A DNA stretch of 26,569 nt. It comes from Chloroflexota bacterium. GTDB lineage: Bacteria; Chloroflexota; Dehalococcoidia; SM23-28-2; RBG-16-64-32. Positions 1 through 7,438 of this stretch are shown piece after piece; within the stretch, counting starts at the first letter, position 1; each line of letters begins with the position of its first letter. The translations under genes and the position numbers were made by a program. Location of the stretch: positions 1-26,569 of the forward strand of contig VBJT01000152.1 of assembly GCA_005880075.1 (NCBI GenBank). The letters run 5' to 3'. The notes below the pieces were generated by a model. The model was not told the DNA's origin. It did no database searches and worked only from the letters and a program-made list of their open reading frames with translations.

Positions 1-607
1 GTCGATGTCGGACGCGTTGCCGTATGAGACGACTTTCGAGAAGCGGATGCCGCGGACGGCGGCGGTGTAGACCATCTCCCCGGCGTTGCCCCCGCTCTGC
101 GAGATGAAGCCGACTGGCCCGACCTCCGCGGGAAAGCCGGGCATGAAGGCGAGCTTCGATTCGGGAACGTATAGCCCCATGCAGTTCGGGCCGAAGACGC
201 GAATGCCGGAGCCGGTGAGACGGCCGACGACCTGCGTCTCCAGGTCGGCCATCTCGTCATCGCCGGTCTCCCGGAAGCCTGCGGTAAAGAAGTGGACGCT
301 GCGCACTCCTTTGGCGATGCAGTCTTCGACGAGCTGGGGCACGATGCGCGCGGGAACGCTCAAGATGACGTGATCGACCGGCCCTTTTATATCAAGGACG
401 CTGGCGTAGCATTTGAGTCCCTCGATCTCCTCGTATTTGGGGTTGACGGGGTAGACGGCCGGAAAACCGAGCTCCATGAGCGAGAGAAGAAAGCCCAGGC
501 CGACGCCGGCGAAGCCAGGCTGCTGAATGGAGACGCCGGCGATGGCGACGGACCGGGGGTGGAAGACAGCGTCGAGGGAGGAGGCGGCGGGTTTTAGCGG
601 TAGTCAT
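1..607 (-). CDS. CoA-binding acyl-CoA synthetase (NDP-forming type), 3' end cut by window edge, frameshift at start
   Basis: The minus-strand frame with codons starting at position 600 reads a succinyl-CoA-ligase-alpha-like CoA-binding Rossmann domain: HPRSVAIAGVS, then YPVNPKYEEIEG, FFTAGFRE, GPNCMGLY, and ISQSGGNAGEM near the left edge. Family knowledge: these motifs are typical of ADP/NDP-forming acyl-CoA (acetate-CoA) ligases and of acyltransferase fusions; the deciding C-terminal part lies outside the window. This frame has no ATG, GTG or TTG before the Rossmann motif; a TGA sits at 606-604. The only nearby ATG (607-605) is in another frame. Removing one base, for example from the four T at 592-595, gives MTTAKPAASSLDAVFHPRS, a normal-looking N-terminus. 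I infer a one-base insertion or sequencing error. Family is secure; exact start and substrate are not. Confidence 0.8.
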
Positions 608-643
608 AGGACAAACATTGACGTGCGCGTGAGGTTTGGAGCG

Positions 644-672
644 AGTTTAGCAGGAATTCGGCTAGCGGCAAA
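644..672 (-). promoter_or_regulatory. Candidate sigma-70-type promoter for the acyl-CoA synthetase gene
   Basis: On the minus strand, TTTGCC (672-667) and TAAACT (649-644) are separated by 17 bases, about 37 bases upstream of the ATG at 607. Spacing is ideal and the hexamers are moderate matches. The rest of 608-717 contains no gene. Confidence 0.4.
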
Positions 673-717
673 CCTTGGTTGGAGACTGTCGAGCTTAGGG
701 AGAGCCTGCGAGTGATG

Positions 718-1713
718 CTATTCGATCTCGAGCTCGCGCTTGATGTCCCGCACGGCGTCAACCATTACCTGGAGCTTTGCCTCGGCCTCATCCGTCGTGC
801 GGGTCTTGAGCCCGCAGTCGGGATAGATCCAGAGGCGCTCGGGCGGGAAGAGCTTCAGCGTGCGGCGGATGCCGTCCTTCACGATCTCCACGTCTTCGAT
901 GAAGCGCGTGTGGATGTCGGTGACGCCGACGCCCAGGTCCTTGCCGCTGTCGAATGGTGTCTGCTGCATTAGCTCGAGGTACTCGAAGTCTGTATTCATA
1001 AAGGCGAGGTGGATCTGCTTGACCGGCAGACGCAGCATGTCGGGATAGATCTTCTCGACCTCTCCGTAACAGATGTGCGTGTGGAATTCGGCGTCGATGC
1101 CGTCGACGGTCAGGTACATCGCCTCGACAGCCAGATCGAAGTCCTCGTTCGGCCGCGTGTGGATGGCAGGCTCGTCGATCTGGATGTATTTCGCGCCTGC
1201 CTTGACCAGTTCCTCGACCTCGCGGCGGATGATCGGCGCCATGTCGAGGACCGCCTCGCGGCGCGAGGGGTAGTAGTCGTCGAACGACCACTCGACCATA
1301 GTATAGGCGCCGGTGAGCATGCCCTTCACGGGACGGTCGGTCAGGCTCTGGGCGTAGCGCCACATCTCGACCGTCATCGGGCCGGGCCAGGTCAGCCTGT
1401 CGACGATGATCGGCTTGTGATAGTAGCGGTTGCCGTAAGAGCGGACTAGTCCGCCCAGCTTCATCCCGCCGATCGGGTTTCCGCCCGGCTCGCCGGCGAA
1501 GTAGGCTACCATGTCGCCCCGCTCCATCTCGCCATGCACGAGCACGTCGAGGCCGATCTGCTCCTGGCTGCGGATCCAGTATTCCGTGGCCTTGCGCTCG
1601 AGCTTATCGAGCTCGGCGCGGTCGATCTTGCCCTGCGAGAACTGGGTCCGCGCCTGGGCGAGGTATTCGGGCTTCGGATAAGAGCCAACGGCGTTTGTTG
1701 TTAGTGCGGGCAT
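718..1713 (-). CDS. Methionine synthase, MetE C-terminal catalytic-domain protein (core MetE)
   Basis: 331 residues, about the size of the C-terminal half of MetE (the whole is about 750). It should transfer a methyl group to homocysteine. Stand-alone core MetE proteins are known in archaea and Dehalococcoides and use methylcobalamin-type donors rather than folate (family knowledge). Visible: AVGSYPKP at the N-terminus, a TIM-barrel pattern, IDEPAIHTR (about 179-187), the zinc pair HIC (His213, Cys215) and Cys300 in YPDCGLKTR, plus GVGVTDIHT as in MetE C-halves. Odd: the strand that normally carries the zinc-ligand Glu (usually read as -SLEF-) reads IHLAF, with Ala237 at that place. RBS AGAGGAAA lies just before the ATG. 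It sits 113 bases downstream of a gene resembling the other half of MetE. Donor unknown. Confidence 0.85.
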   Translation of the reverse strand: MPALTTNAVGSYPKPEYLAQARTQFSQGKIDRAELDKLERKATEYWIRSQEQIGLDVLVHGEMERGDMVAYFAGEPGGNPIGGMKLGGLVRSYGNRYYHKPIIVDRLTWPGPMTVEMWRYAQSLTDRPVKGMLTGAYTMVEWSFDDYYPSRREAVLDMAPIIRREVEELVKAGAKYIQIDEPAIHTRPNEDFDLAVEAMYLTVDGIDAEFHTHICYGEVEKIYPDMLRLPVKQIHLAFMNTDFEYLELMQQTPFDSGKDLGVGVTDIHTRFIEDVEIVKDGIRRTLKLFPPERLWIYPDCGLKTRTTDEAEAKLQVMVDAVRDIKRELEIE

Positions 1714-1753
1714 TGCTTTCCTCTTTGGCTGGCGTTCTCTGTCTGGTCGATTG

Positions 1754-1813
1754 AAGGTTTAGCCCTCATTGACGGAAGCAGTCGCTTCGAGACGGAGGCC
1801 GTCTTTAAACCTT
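1754..1813 (-). ncRNA. Intergenic RNA able to fold as a three-way junction between the two MetE-half genes
   Basis: Read on the minus strand, an 8-bp perfect closing stem AAGGTTTA/TAAACCTT (1813-1806 with 1761-1754) encloses two hairpins: GACGG-CCT-CCGTC (1803-1791) and GAAGC-GACT-GCTTC (1788-1775). A second CCGTC at 1775-1771 could compete for GACGG, giving an alternative pairing. No U-run follows, so it is not an intrinsic terminator. The element ends 40 bases before the downstream ATG, a position suited to translational control or RNA processing. I do not recognise it as a known SAM or cobalamin riboswitch. Confidence 0.4.
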
Positions 1814-1826
1814 ACCCCATCGACGC

Positions 1827-2801
1827 CTACGCTGCTACCGGTTGCGCCTTTCGCGCGCCTTCGACCATTCGCTTCAGTTTTTCGAAGGCAGTCTCCCTTG
1901 GCAGGTACTCGAGACCGCAAGAAGGATTGACATAAATATCGGCCGGTGAGACCGATTCCGAAAGGCGGCGGACCGACTCCGCAATCTGCTCGATGGACTC
2001 GATGCGGGTGTTGCGCCCGTCGACGATTCCGGCGCCGAGCTTCTTGTCGAAGTGGACCGACTTGATCGCCTCCCAGTTGTCGCGCCCGGAGACGAAGTCA
2101 ATGCCGATGGTATGCACCGGCAGATCAAGAAGGGCAGGCAGGATGCCTGCTGCGCTGCCGAACCACGTGTAGACGGCCGTCTCCATCTGGACACCGTTCA
2201 GCATTCGCCTCAAGGCGCGCGAAAAGATCTCGATATCTTCCTTTTGGAAGACGATCACCGGGTCGTTCACCTGAATGATCGGCGCGCCCGCCTCGGCCAG
2301 CGCCTGCACTTCGTTTCGCAGCTCCTCTGCCAGCGCCAGCGCCAGCTTCTCCCGGCTGCCGTAGTGCTTATCGAGGGACAGCGCGGCCAGGGTGTAGGGG
2401 CCGGTGATGATCGCTTTGATGGGCTTGGCGCTGTTCTCGGCTGCGAACCGGTAGTCCCGGACGAGGATCGGCTCGCGCCAGGAGACGGGGCCGGTCACCT
2501 CAGGCCGCCGATAGTAGGTATTCGTATCGAGGTAGCGTTCGAGGCTACCGATTTCCACGCCGCCGAGGCGCCGCATGACATAAGTCTGGTCATCGTCCCA
2601 GCGGACCTGCCCGTCCGTAACGATGTCGAGCCCAGCGTCGACCTGCTCGCCGATCACCTCGACCGTAACCTCATCCTCGATGCGGGTCAGCTCCTCGCTC
2701 GTTATCTCCCCGCGGTCGCGTCGGTTGATCGCCTGGCGAAGACGCGCAGGGCGTGGACGGTTCGGGACCTTGGGGTAGTTTCCGACGACGGTTGTCTGCA
2801 T
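1827..2801 (-). CDS. MetE N-terminal-domain-like protein (partner half of split methionine synthase)
   Basis: 324 residues, TIM-barrel, with MetE-family marks: VVGNYPKV at the start, VTDGQVRWDD, IITGPYTLA, VNDPV, AGIVDGRNTR and NPSCGLEYLP. The GxVxGRN and PSC motifs match the N-terminal half of classical MetE better than the C-terminal half. Where the catalytic half has His-x-Cys, this protein has YTW (Tyr211, Trp213), so the zinc site is missing although Cys295 remains. I infer a non-catalytic or substrate-handling half that works with the downstream catalytic protein; the gene order matches the domain order of fused MetE. AGAAGG upstream is a plausible RBS. It could instead be an independent MetE-family methyltransferase of unknown substrate. 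Confidence 0.78.
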   Translation of the reverse strand: MQTTVVGNYPKVPNRPRPARLRQAINRRDRGEITSEELTRIEDEVTVEVIGEQVDAGLDIVTDGQVRWDDDQTYVMRRLGGVEIGSLERYLDTNTYYRRPEVTGPVSWREPILVRDYRFAAENSAKPIKAIITGPYTLAALSLDKHYGSREKLALALAEELRNEVQALAEAGAPIIQVNDPVIVFQKEDIEIFSRALRRMLNGVQMETAVYTWFGSAAGILPALLDLPVHTIGIDFVSGRDNWEAIKSVHFDKKLGAGIVDGRNTRIESIEQIAESVRRLSESVSPADIYVNPSCGLEYLPRETAFEKLKRMVEGARKAQPVAA

Positions 2802-3033
2802 GGTTCAGTCCTTCTCTGCTTTCGAAGATTGGATCTTCCAATACCCCTCGAGCATCTTCAGCCCCGAGCGAAGGTTGAAACCGAAGCGGAACGAGCGTTG
2901 AGCGCGTGAGACAGGGAATCAGCTCAGCGAATACGGGCGAAGGCCAGTCTAGCATCGCATCCGAAGGCGGTCAAACCAAACCCGAGCGCGCGGCGGTTAT
3001 ATGTTCGCACTATATATGTTATGGTAGCTGCCA
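2802..3033. other. Leader and upstream region of the MetE-half operon (minus), no gene seen
   Basis: No convincing coding sequence is visible. A short perfect palindrome, GAAGAT-TGG-ATCTTC (2824-2838), lies 23 bases from the ATG at 2801 and could be an operator or a leader hairpin. Around 2996-3022 the DNA is unusually AT-rich, with TATAGT on the minus strand at 3014-3009 as a possible -10; no good -35 accompanies it. Confidence 0.3.
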
Positions 3034-3040
3034 CGTTGGG

Positions 3041-3088
3041 GAGTTCCAGGCAATGGCACCGCCGCTGCGACAGTATTGCCTGGAACTC
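3041..3088. repeat. Perfect 14-bp inverted repeat (hairpin)
   Basis: GAGTTCCAGGCAAT (3041-3054) is repeated exactly in inverse as ATTGCCTGGAACTC (3075-3088) around a 20-base spacer. There is no T-run on either side, so it does not look like an intrinsic terminator. It lies in the divergent region between the MetE-half genes and ctpA. It could be a regulatory RNA hairpin, a protein-binding site or a small dispersed repeat; I did not notice a second copy in this window. Confidence 0.75.
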
Positions 3089-3133
3089 GGCCGCTAAAGG
3101 CGTCCAAAGCAGCACAATCGACCGGGCCCTAAA

Positions 3134-3162
3134 TTGCAAGGTGGGTGGGCCGATGCTACACT
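3134..3162 (+). promoter_or_regulatory. Candidate sigma-70-type promoter for ctpA
   Basis: TTGCAA (3134-3139) and TACACT (3157-3162) are separated by exactly 17 bases. The predicted transcript begins near 3169, giving a leader of about 108 bases. That leader contains the hairpin GCGGCC-TGCG-GGCCGC (3223-3238) and an RBS GAGGTGA (3263-3269) ahead of the ATG at 3277. Confidence 0.5.
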
Positions 3163-3222
3163 AATTGGCGATTAGCGCTCAACAAAGCTGGCTTACATCC
3201 GAACTATCTCATCAAGACAGAG

Positions 3223-3238
3223 GCGGCCTGCGGGCCGC
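3223..3238 (+). other. GC-rich hairpin in the ctpA leader
   Basis: GCGGCC-TGCG-GGCCGC forms a 6-bp perfect stem with a 4-base loop, followed by TATTTATG. The following T content is weak for a terminator, but an attenuator or stability element is possible. It lies 38 bases upstream of the ctpA ATG. Confidence 0.4.
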
Positions 3239-3276
3239 TATTTATGTCAAAGGTCTGAAATCGAGGTGACTGGCTG

Positions 3277-4512
3277 ATGTGGAAGACGATAAAGCTCGGG
3301 ACGGCGGGCGTCGCGCTGGCGTTCGTGATCCTAATGGTGGGCGTGGTCGGCTATGCCATCGGCGATACCGGCGCTTCGAGTTCCGGCACTTCGAGTCAGG
3401 GGGGCCAGAGCAGCGCGAGCCAGGGCTACTCGATTCTCGACGAAATTCAAGGCATCCTGAAAGAGGACTTCGTCAAGCCCGAAGCTGTGAACCCGGATAC
3501 GCTGCAGAAGGGCGCGATCAACGGTCTCATCCAGTCTCTCGGCGATCCGCACACCGTGTACATCTCGCCGGAAGATTTCTCCGTCGGGATTGATATCATC
3601 TCAGGCGCTTTTCAGGGCATCGGCGCCCAGGTCGATCAGGACCCGGCCACCGGCGCGATCGTGATTGTTGCCCCCTTCCGCGATTCGCCCGCGGAAAAAG
3701 CGGGAGTACTACCGGGCGACGTGCTGCTGTCCGTCAACGGCGAATCGGCCGAAGGCTGGACAGTGGCGGATGCCGTCAAGAAGATCCGTGGGCCCGAAGG
3801 GACTCAGGTTACGCTGAGCGTCCGCCACACGGACAAAACCGAGGCAGAGTTGACAATTGAGCGTGCCACGATCCAGATCCCCACGGTGTTTCCCGAGGAA
3901 GTGCGGGGCGCGGATGGCAACCCGGTGAGCGACCTCGCTTATCTGGAAATCCAGCAGTTCACGGAGCAGACCGCAGGCGACCTGAACAAGGAGCTCAAGC
4001 GGATACAAGATTCAGGCTACAAAGGAATAATCCTCGACCTGCGTAGGAATCCCGGCGGCGGTCTGGACGCCACCGTTGACGTGGCGGACATGTTTCTCGA
4101 CGACGGCGTCGTACTCACCCAGGTGGACCGCAACGGCCGCGAGACGGTCTATAACGCCAAGCCTGGCCATGTCACCGACCTTCCGGTAGCGATCCTCGTC
4201 GGTCCGGGCTCGGCGAGTGGGTCCGAAGTGCTCGCAGGGGCGCTCCGCGACCACGGGAGGGCCAAACTCATCGGCGAAAAGACGTTCGGCAAGGGCTCGG
4301 TTAACCATATTCGCAACCTATCAAACGGGGGCGCGCTATACGTCACGATCGCCCGCTGGCGGACGCCGAACGGCGAACTGATCGAAGGCGTCGGGCTCCA
4401 GCCCGACGTGCCGGTCGCCCTGACGCCCGAAGATGTGCAGGCTCACCGCGACCCTCAACTCTTCGAAGCGATCAACCTGCTCCAGGGCGGCGCTCAAGCC
4501 CAACATCAATAA
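3277..4512 (+). CDS. ctpA: S41-family carboxyl-terminal processing peptidase
   Basis: 411-residue serine protease of the CtpA/Prc family, which trims or degrades envelope proteins from their C-termini. An N-terminal membrane anchor (about 8-28) is followed by a Ser/Gly/Gln-rich linker (31-50), an S41 N-terminal helical region, a PDZ domain (about 105-190; GVLPGDVLLSVNGE) and the catalytic core. Ser314 in GSASGSE and Lys339 in FGKG have the 25-residue spacing of the Ser/Lys dyad. The motif LDLRRNPGG (254-262) is also typical. The start is supported by GAGGTGA, 7 bases before the ATG. smpB begins 34 bases downstream, so the two may be co-transcribed. The protein should act on the outer face of the membrane. 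Confidence 0.95.
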   Translation: MWKTIKLGTAGVALAFVILMVGVVGYAIGDTGASSSGTSSQGGQSSASQGYSILDEIQGILKEDFVKPEAVNPDTLQKGAINGLIQSLGDPHTVYISPEDFSVGIDIISGAFQGIGAQVDQDPATGAIVIVAPFRDSPAEKAGVLPGDVLLSVNGESAEGWTVADAVKKIRGPEGTQVTLSVRHTDKTEAELTIERATIQIPTVFPEEVRGADGNPVSDLAYLEIQQFTEQTAGDLNKELKRIQDSGYKGIILDLRRNPGGGLDATVDVADMFLDDGVVLTQVDRNGRETVYNAKPGHVTDLPVAILVGPGSASGSEVLAGALRDHGRAKLIGEKTFGKGSVNHIRNLSNGGALYVTIARWRTPNGELIEGVGLQPDVPVALTPEDVQAHRDPQLFEAINLLQGGAQAQHQ

Positions 4513-4546
4513 GGTTATGTAAAGCCCTTCCCTGCTGGAGAGCGGC

Positions 4547-4999
4547 TTGGGCGAGAAAACAGTTTCCCTCAATCGAAAGGCGTCGCATGACTATCACATC
4601 CTGCGTACCGTCGAGGCGGGGCTCTCCCTCTTAGGCACCGAAATCAAGTCGATCCGCGATGGACACGTCAGCATTCGCGAGGCCTACGTTCGCCCTCAGG
4701 ACGGTGAAATGTGGTTGGTAGGCGCGCACATTGCGCACTACCCGCCGGCAGGCCGCGACAACCATGAAGCGACTCGTTCCCGCAGGCTGCTTCTCCACCG
4801 CCGGGAGATATATGAGCTGGAGCGAGACATCCAGTCGGCGGGGACCACCGTCGTCCCCTTAAGGCTGTATCTCAAAAACGGCCGAGCAAAACTGGAGATC
4901 GCCCTCGCGCGCGGTAAGAAGTCTTATGACAAGCGTGAGGCGATCGCCAAGCGCGATGCGGAACGCCAGATGCAGCGCGCTATACGCAGACGCAGCTAA
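4547..4999 (+). CDS. smpB: SsrA-binding protein SmpB
   Basis: 150 residues, the usual SmpB size. It binds tmRNA and brings it to stalled ribosomes in trans-translation. Recognisable parts are NRKASHDYHI near the start, the beta-barrel stretch LLGTEIKSIRDGHVSIREAYV, then PLRLYLKNGRAKLEIALARGK and the basic C-terminal tail KSYDKREAIAKRDAERQ that inserts into the empty mRNA channel. The start is TTG, supported by GGAG about six bases before it; no in-frame ATG is available without losing conserved residues. Its RNA partner ssrA is 2.6 kb downstream on the same strand, beyond two opposite-strand genes. Confidence 0.96.
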   Translation: MGEKTVSLNRKASHDYHILRTVEAGLSLLGTEIKSIRDGHVSIREAYVRPQDGEMWLVGAHIAHYPPAGRDNHEATRSRRLLLHRREIYELERDIQSAGTTVVPLRLYLKNGRAKLEIALARGKKSYDKREAIAKRDAERQMQRAIRRRS

Positions 5000-5027
5000 G
5001 CGGATCATACGGCTCGCAACAAAAACG

Positions 5028-5063
5028 GCCCGCCGGTCGCTGTATGGCCGACGGGCAAGTTTT
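5028..5063. terminator. Bidirectional intrinsic terminator between smpB and the TadG-like gene
   Basis: GCCCG-c-CGGTC (5028-5038) pairs with GGCCG-a-CGGGC (5046-5056) around a 7-base loop. On the plus strand TTTT follows (5060-5063). On the minus strand the stem is followed by TTTTTG, from the A-run at 5021-5025. It can therefore end both smpB (plus) and the converging TadG-like gene (minus). Confidence 0.75.
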
Positions 5064-5082
5064 GTTCCGGTGGCGAAGACTC

Positions 5083-6171
5083 TTACTCGATGAGCCGGCG
5101 AACTGAGATGGAGCTAAGCGGGTTGAAGGTCCCAATGAAACTGGCGGACTGGGAGTAAATCGCGTCCACGATCGTCACCTGGACCTCCCAGTGCCCTTTG
5201 CCGCCCGAGCAACTGGTCCCGCCAACGCAACTATAGCTTTTAAGGTAAGCGAGGGCCCAGCCCTTGATTGTAACCGTCTTCACTGGACTTCCATTCAGGG
5301 TAACGATCGGCACAATTATCAGGCGCGGGCTGGCAGGGCAGGTGACGCCGTACTTCGGAGTACCGCTGCTGTTCACCCCGAACACTTCGGCGAAATCGTC
5401 CTTACCGTTGCCGCTCTTATCGCAGCCCGGAGTGGGCTCGGCTGACAGGCGCTGGTCGATGCCGTGCCCGGTGCCGCCGACTTTATTGCCGTCAAGGGCA
5501 TCGACGACCGAAGTCTGACATTCCGGCTCGGTCTCCCCCTCCGCACAGTACACGGTGTCCGCCATTCCGTCGTAAATGTTGGACTGGTATTCGTTGGAAC
5601 CCCCGCCGTTGCCATCCAGATCCAGCGCGCCGTACCAACCAGTCGTCCCTATGCCGGCACCGACCTTGACGCTGCAGTTCGTATCGACGAGCGGATTACC
5701 GGTGGGACCGAGGCAAGCGGAGTCACCCAGCACCATCGCCCATGGCATCAAGTTGCTGGTGCCGGAGAGGGACCCGACCTGTGCGGCCGCGCTTGCAGGC
5801 ACGGCGCTGACCGTCTTCCCGAGCACCCGGCCGAATACCCAAGTAAACTCACGCTCGACTTCTACGTATAGCGTATCGTTGGGATAATCCGTGGTGCGCA
5901 CATCGATCGTCTTGATTTCGCTGGAGGAAAGGCCGTGCTTTGCCGCCCATTGGGCTGCCTTGGTCTTCGCTGCGCCAGGATTCATCGGCAGCTCAGCGAC
6001 GCCTGCAAGTGCAGCGGCGTTGGCGGTATTCTGAAGATGACGCCGGTTCTCGAAAAAGAGGCCAACGTCAATGGCCATCGCGGTGAATCCCAACAGGACT
6101 GTGAGCGCTAGCACGAAAATCAGCAACGTCTGTCCGCGCTCCTCTCGCCTGTATTCGATCTTCGTGCTCAT
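5083..6171 (-). CDS. TadG-like (Flp pilus-assembly TadE/G-type) surface protein, copy A
   Basis: 362 residues from the ATG at 6171, chosen because GGGGGAAAGG directly precedes it; an ATG 21 bases upstream is in frame but poorly placed. The N-terminus has the TadG/DUF2134 pattern: ERGQTLLIFVLAL, one membrane helix (about 15-37), DVGLFFENRRHLQNTANAAALAG. The rest is an extracytoplasmic domain with eight cysteines (153, 166, 209, 218, 250, 278, 315, 321). It has two Asp/Asn-rich loops: DLDGNGGG (184-191), and DKSGNGKDDFAE (251-262), which fits an EF-hand loop with acidic or polar residues at 1, 3, 5, 9 and 12. TadG proteins are linked to tight-adherence pili, but no tad ATPase or pilin gene is here. 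The role is probably on the cell surface. Copy B lies just upstream. Confidence 0.8.
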   Translation of the reverse strand: MSTKIEYRREERGQTLLIFVLALTVLLGFTAMAIDVGLFFENRRHLQNTANAAALAGVAELPMNPGAAKTKAAQWAAKHGLSSSEIKTIDVRTTDYPNDTLYVEVEREFTWVFGRVLGKTVSAVPASAAAQVGSLSGTSNLMPWAMVLGDSACLGPTGNPLVDTNCSVKVGAGIGTTGWYGALDLDGNGGGSNEYQSNIYDGMADTVYCAEGETEPECQTSVVDALDGNKVGGTGHGIDQRLSAEPTPGCDKSGNGKDDFAEVFGVNSSGTPKYGVTCPASPRLIIVPIVTLNGSPVKTVTIKGWALAYLKSYSCVGGTSCSGGKGHWEVQVTIVDAIYSQSASFIGTFNPLSSISVRRLIE

Positions 6172-6292
6172 TGCCTTTCCCCCAAACATCACTAAATCCG
6201 TTACTAAGGCTATCGCGGCCGCGCGACTGTTTGGGTTTACCAGAAGTTAACGTTGGTGAATGATCGGTGAAGCTCTCAGAGAGCTAATGCGC

Positions 6293-6332
6293 GCAAGCAA
6301 GCGGCGGCCTGTTCGATCAGGCGGCCCCTTGC
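6293..6332 (-). other. Imperfect hairpin between the TadG-like copies
   Basis: GCCTG (6307-6311) and CAGGC (6318-6322) form an inner stem around TTCGAT. GCAAG (6293-6297) and CTTGC (6328-6332) could extend it across mismatches. It follows the stop of copy B and precedes copy A, both on the minus strand. No T-run follows, so it may adjust rather than stop transcription. The remaining sequence of 6172-6349 shows nothing else I can name. Confidence 0.3.
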
Positions 6333-6349
6333 TGGAGGAAGAAGGGAGG

Positions 6350-7438
6350 CTAGTCGATTAGCCGGCGAATTGTAATGCCCGAATCTCGGTCATAGGCGCC
6401 GAGAAAACCGGCCGACTGCGAGTAAGCAGCGTCCACGATCTGGATCTGCACCTCCCAGTGGCCGTGCCCGCTGGAGCAGTTGGGCGCTTCGACGCACGAG
6501 TAGCCGGAGAGGTAAGCCAGGGACCAGCCCTCGATCGTCACCTTCTTGATCGGCACATTCGTGTAGCTCACGATCGGGATGATTACGAGCCGCGGGCTGT
6601 CCGCGCATGTCGTCACGTAAGTGGGGTGGCCGCCCGGGTTCGTCTGAAAAACCTCGCCGAAGTCATCCTTGCCGTTATGATTGGCGTCGCAGATTACCGT
6701 CGACAGCCGTGTATCGATCCCCGCCCCGGTCGGTCCCACCTTATTGCCCGTGAGCGTATCGATTACGGAGACCGCGGAGATGCAGCCGGGCGCGGGATCG
6801 CCGTGAATACAATACCTCCAGTCCGTTGTGCCATCGATGATGTTCGCCTGGTATTCGGAGGCACCGCCCCCGTTGCCGTCAAAGTCGAGAGCGCCGTACC
6901 AGCCGGTAATGCCGCTGCCCGCACCCACCTTGACGCTACAGCCCGCGTTTAGGATCGCGTTTCCGGAGGCGTCCAGACAGACGGATTCTCCCTGGAGCAG
7001 CGCCCAGGGCATCATGTGATAACCGCCCGACAGCGAGCCAACTCTCGCCGCGGCATGGGCGGAGACTGCGTCGCTGAATCGCCCCAGAACCCGCGCGAAG
7101 ATCCAGTTGAACTGCTTTTCGACCTCAACATACATGGTGTCGTTTGCAACGACGGTGGTTCTCACTTCCAACTTCTTGATCTGCGCGTTGGGAATCCCGT
7201 TCTTCGTCGCCCACTGGCGCGCTCGGTCGATTGCGACGTCCGGGTGGAGCGGCAGTTCGGCGGCGCCGGCGAGGGCTGCCGCATCGGTGGTGTTCTGGAG
7301 ATGTCGCCGGTCATGGAAGAACAGGCCGAGGTCCGTCGCCATCGAGACCATGCCCAACAACATCGACATGCAGAGAATCGCGATGGTCACTGCTTGCCCC
7401 TTTTCGGCCGCGAAAAGTAAAGACGGTTTTCGGCGCAT
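6350..7438 (-). CDS. TadG-like (Flp pilus-assembly TadE/G-type) surface protein, copy B
   Basis: 362 residues, the same length as copy A. The ATG at 7438 is preferred because GGAGGT lies 5 bases before it; an upstream in-frame ATG at 7465 lacks such a site. It has the same layout: EKGQAVTIAILCMSML, a single membrane helix (about 16-38), DLGLFFHDRRHLQNTTDAAALAG, then an extracytoplasmic domain. All eight cysteines align with those of copy A (154, 167, 210, 219, 250, 278, 315, 321). The two Ca-binding-like loops recur as DFDGNGGG (185-192) and DANHNGKDDFGE (251-262). The copies are clearly diverged, so the duplication is not recent. With copy A they probably form an operon; a heteromeric or paired surface assembly is an inference. 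Confidence 0.8.
   Translation of the reverse strand: MRRKPSLLFAAEKGQAVTIAILCMSMLLGMVSMATDLGLFFHDRRHLQNTTDAAALAGAAELPLHPDVAIDRARQWATKNGIPNAQIKKLEVRTTVVANDTMYVEVEKQFNWIFARVLGRFSDAVSAHAAARVGSLSGGYHMMPWALLQGESVCLDASGNAILNAGCSVKVGAGSGITGWYGALDFDGNGGGASEYQANIIDGTTDWRYCIHGDPAPGCISAVSVIDTLTGNKVGPTGAGIDTRLSTVICDANHNGKDDFGEVFQTNPGGHPTYVTTCADSPRLVIIPIVSYTNVPIKKVTIEGWSLAYLSGYSCVEAPNCSSGHGHWEVQIQIVDAAYSQSAGFLGAYDRDSGITIRRLID

Noticed and set aside
2052..2909. 285-codon plus-strand open frame across the MetE N-half gene
   Set aside because: It is the antisense of a gene with clear family motifs, has no ribosome-binding site and gives a sequence with no recognisable domain.
2802..3033. SAM or cobalamin riboswitch upstream of the MetE-half genes
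   Set aside because: I looked for the conserved cores of the common SAM classes and the cobalamin box and did not find them in this leader.
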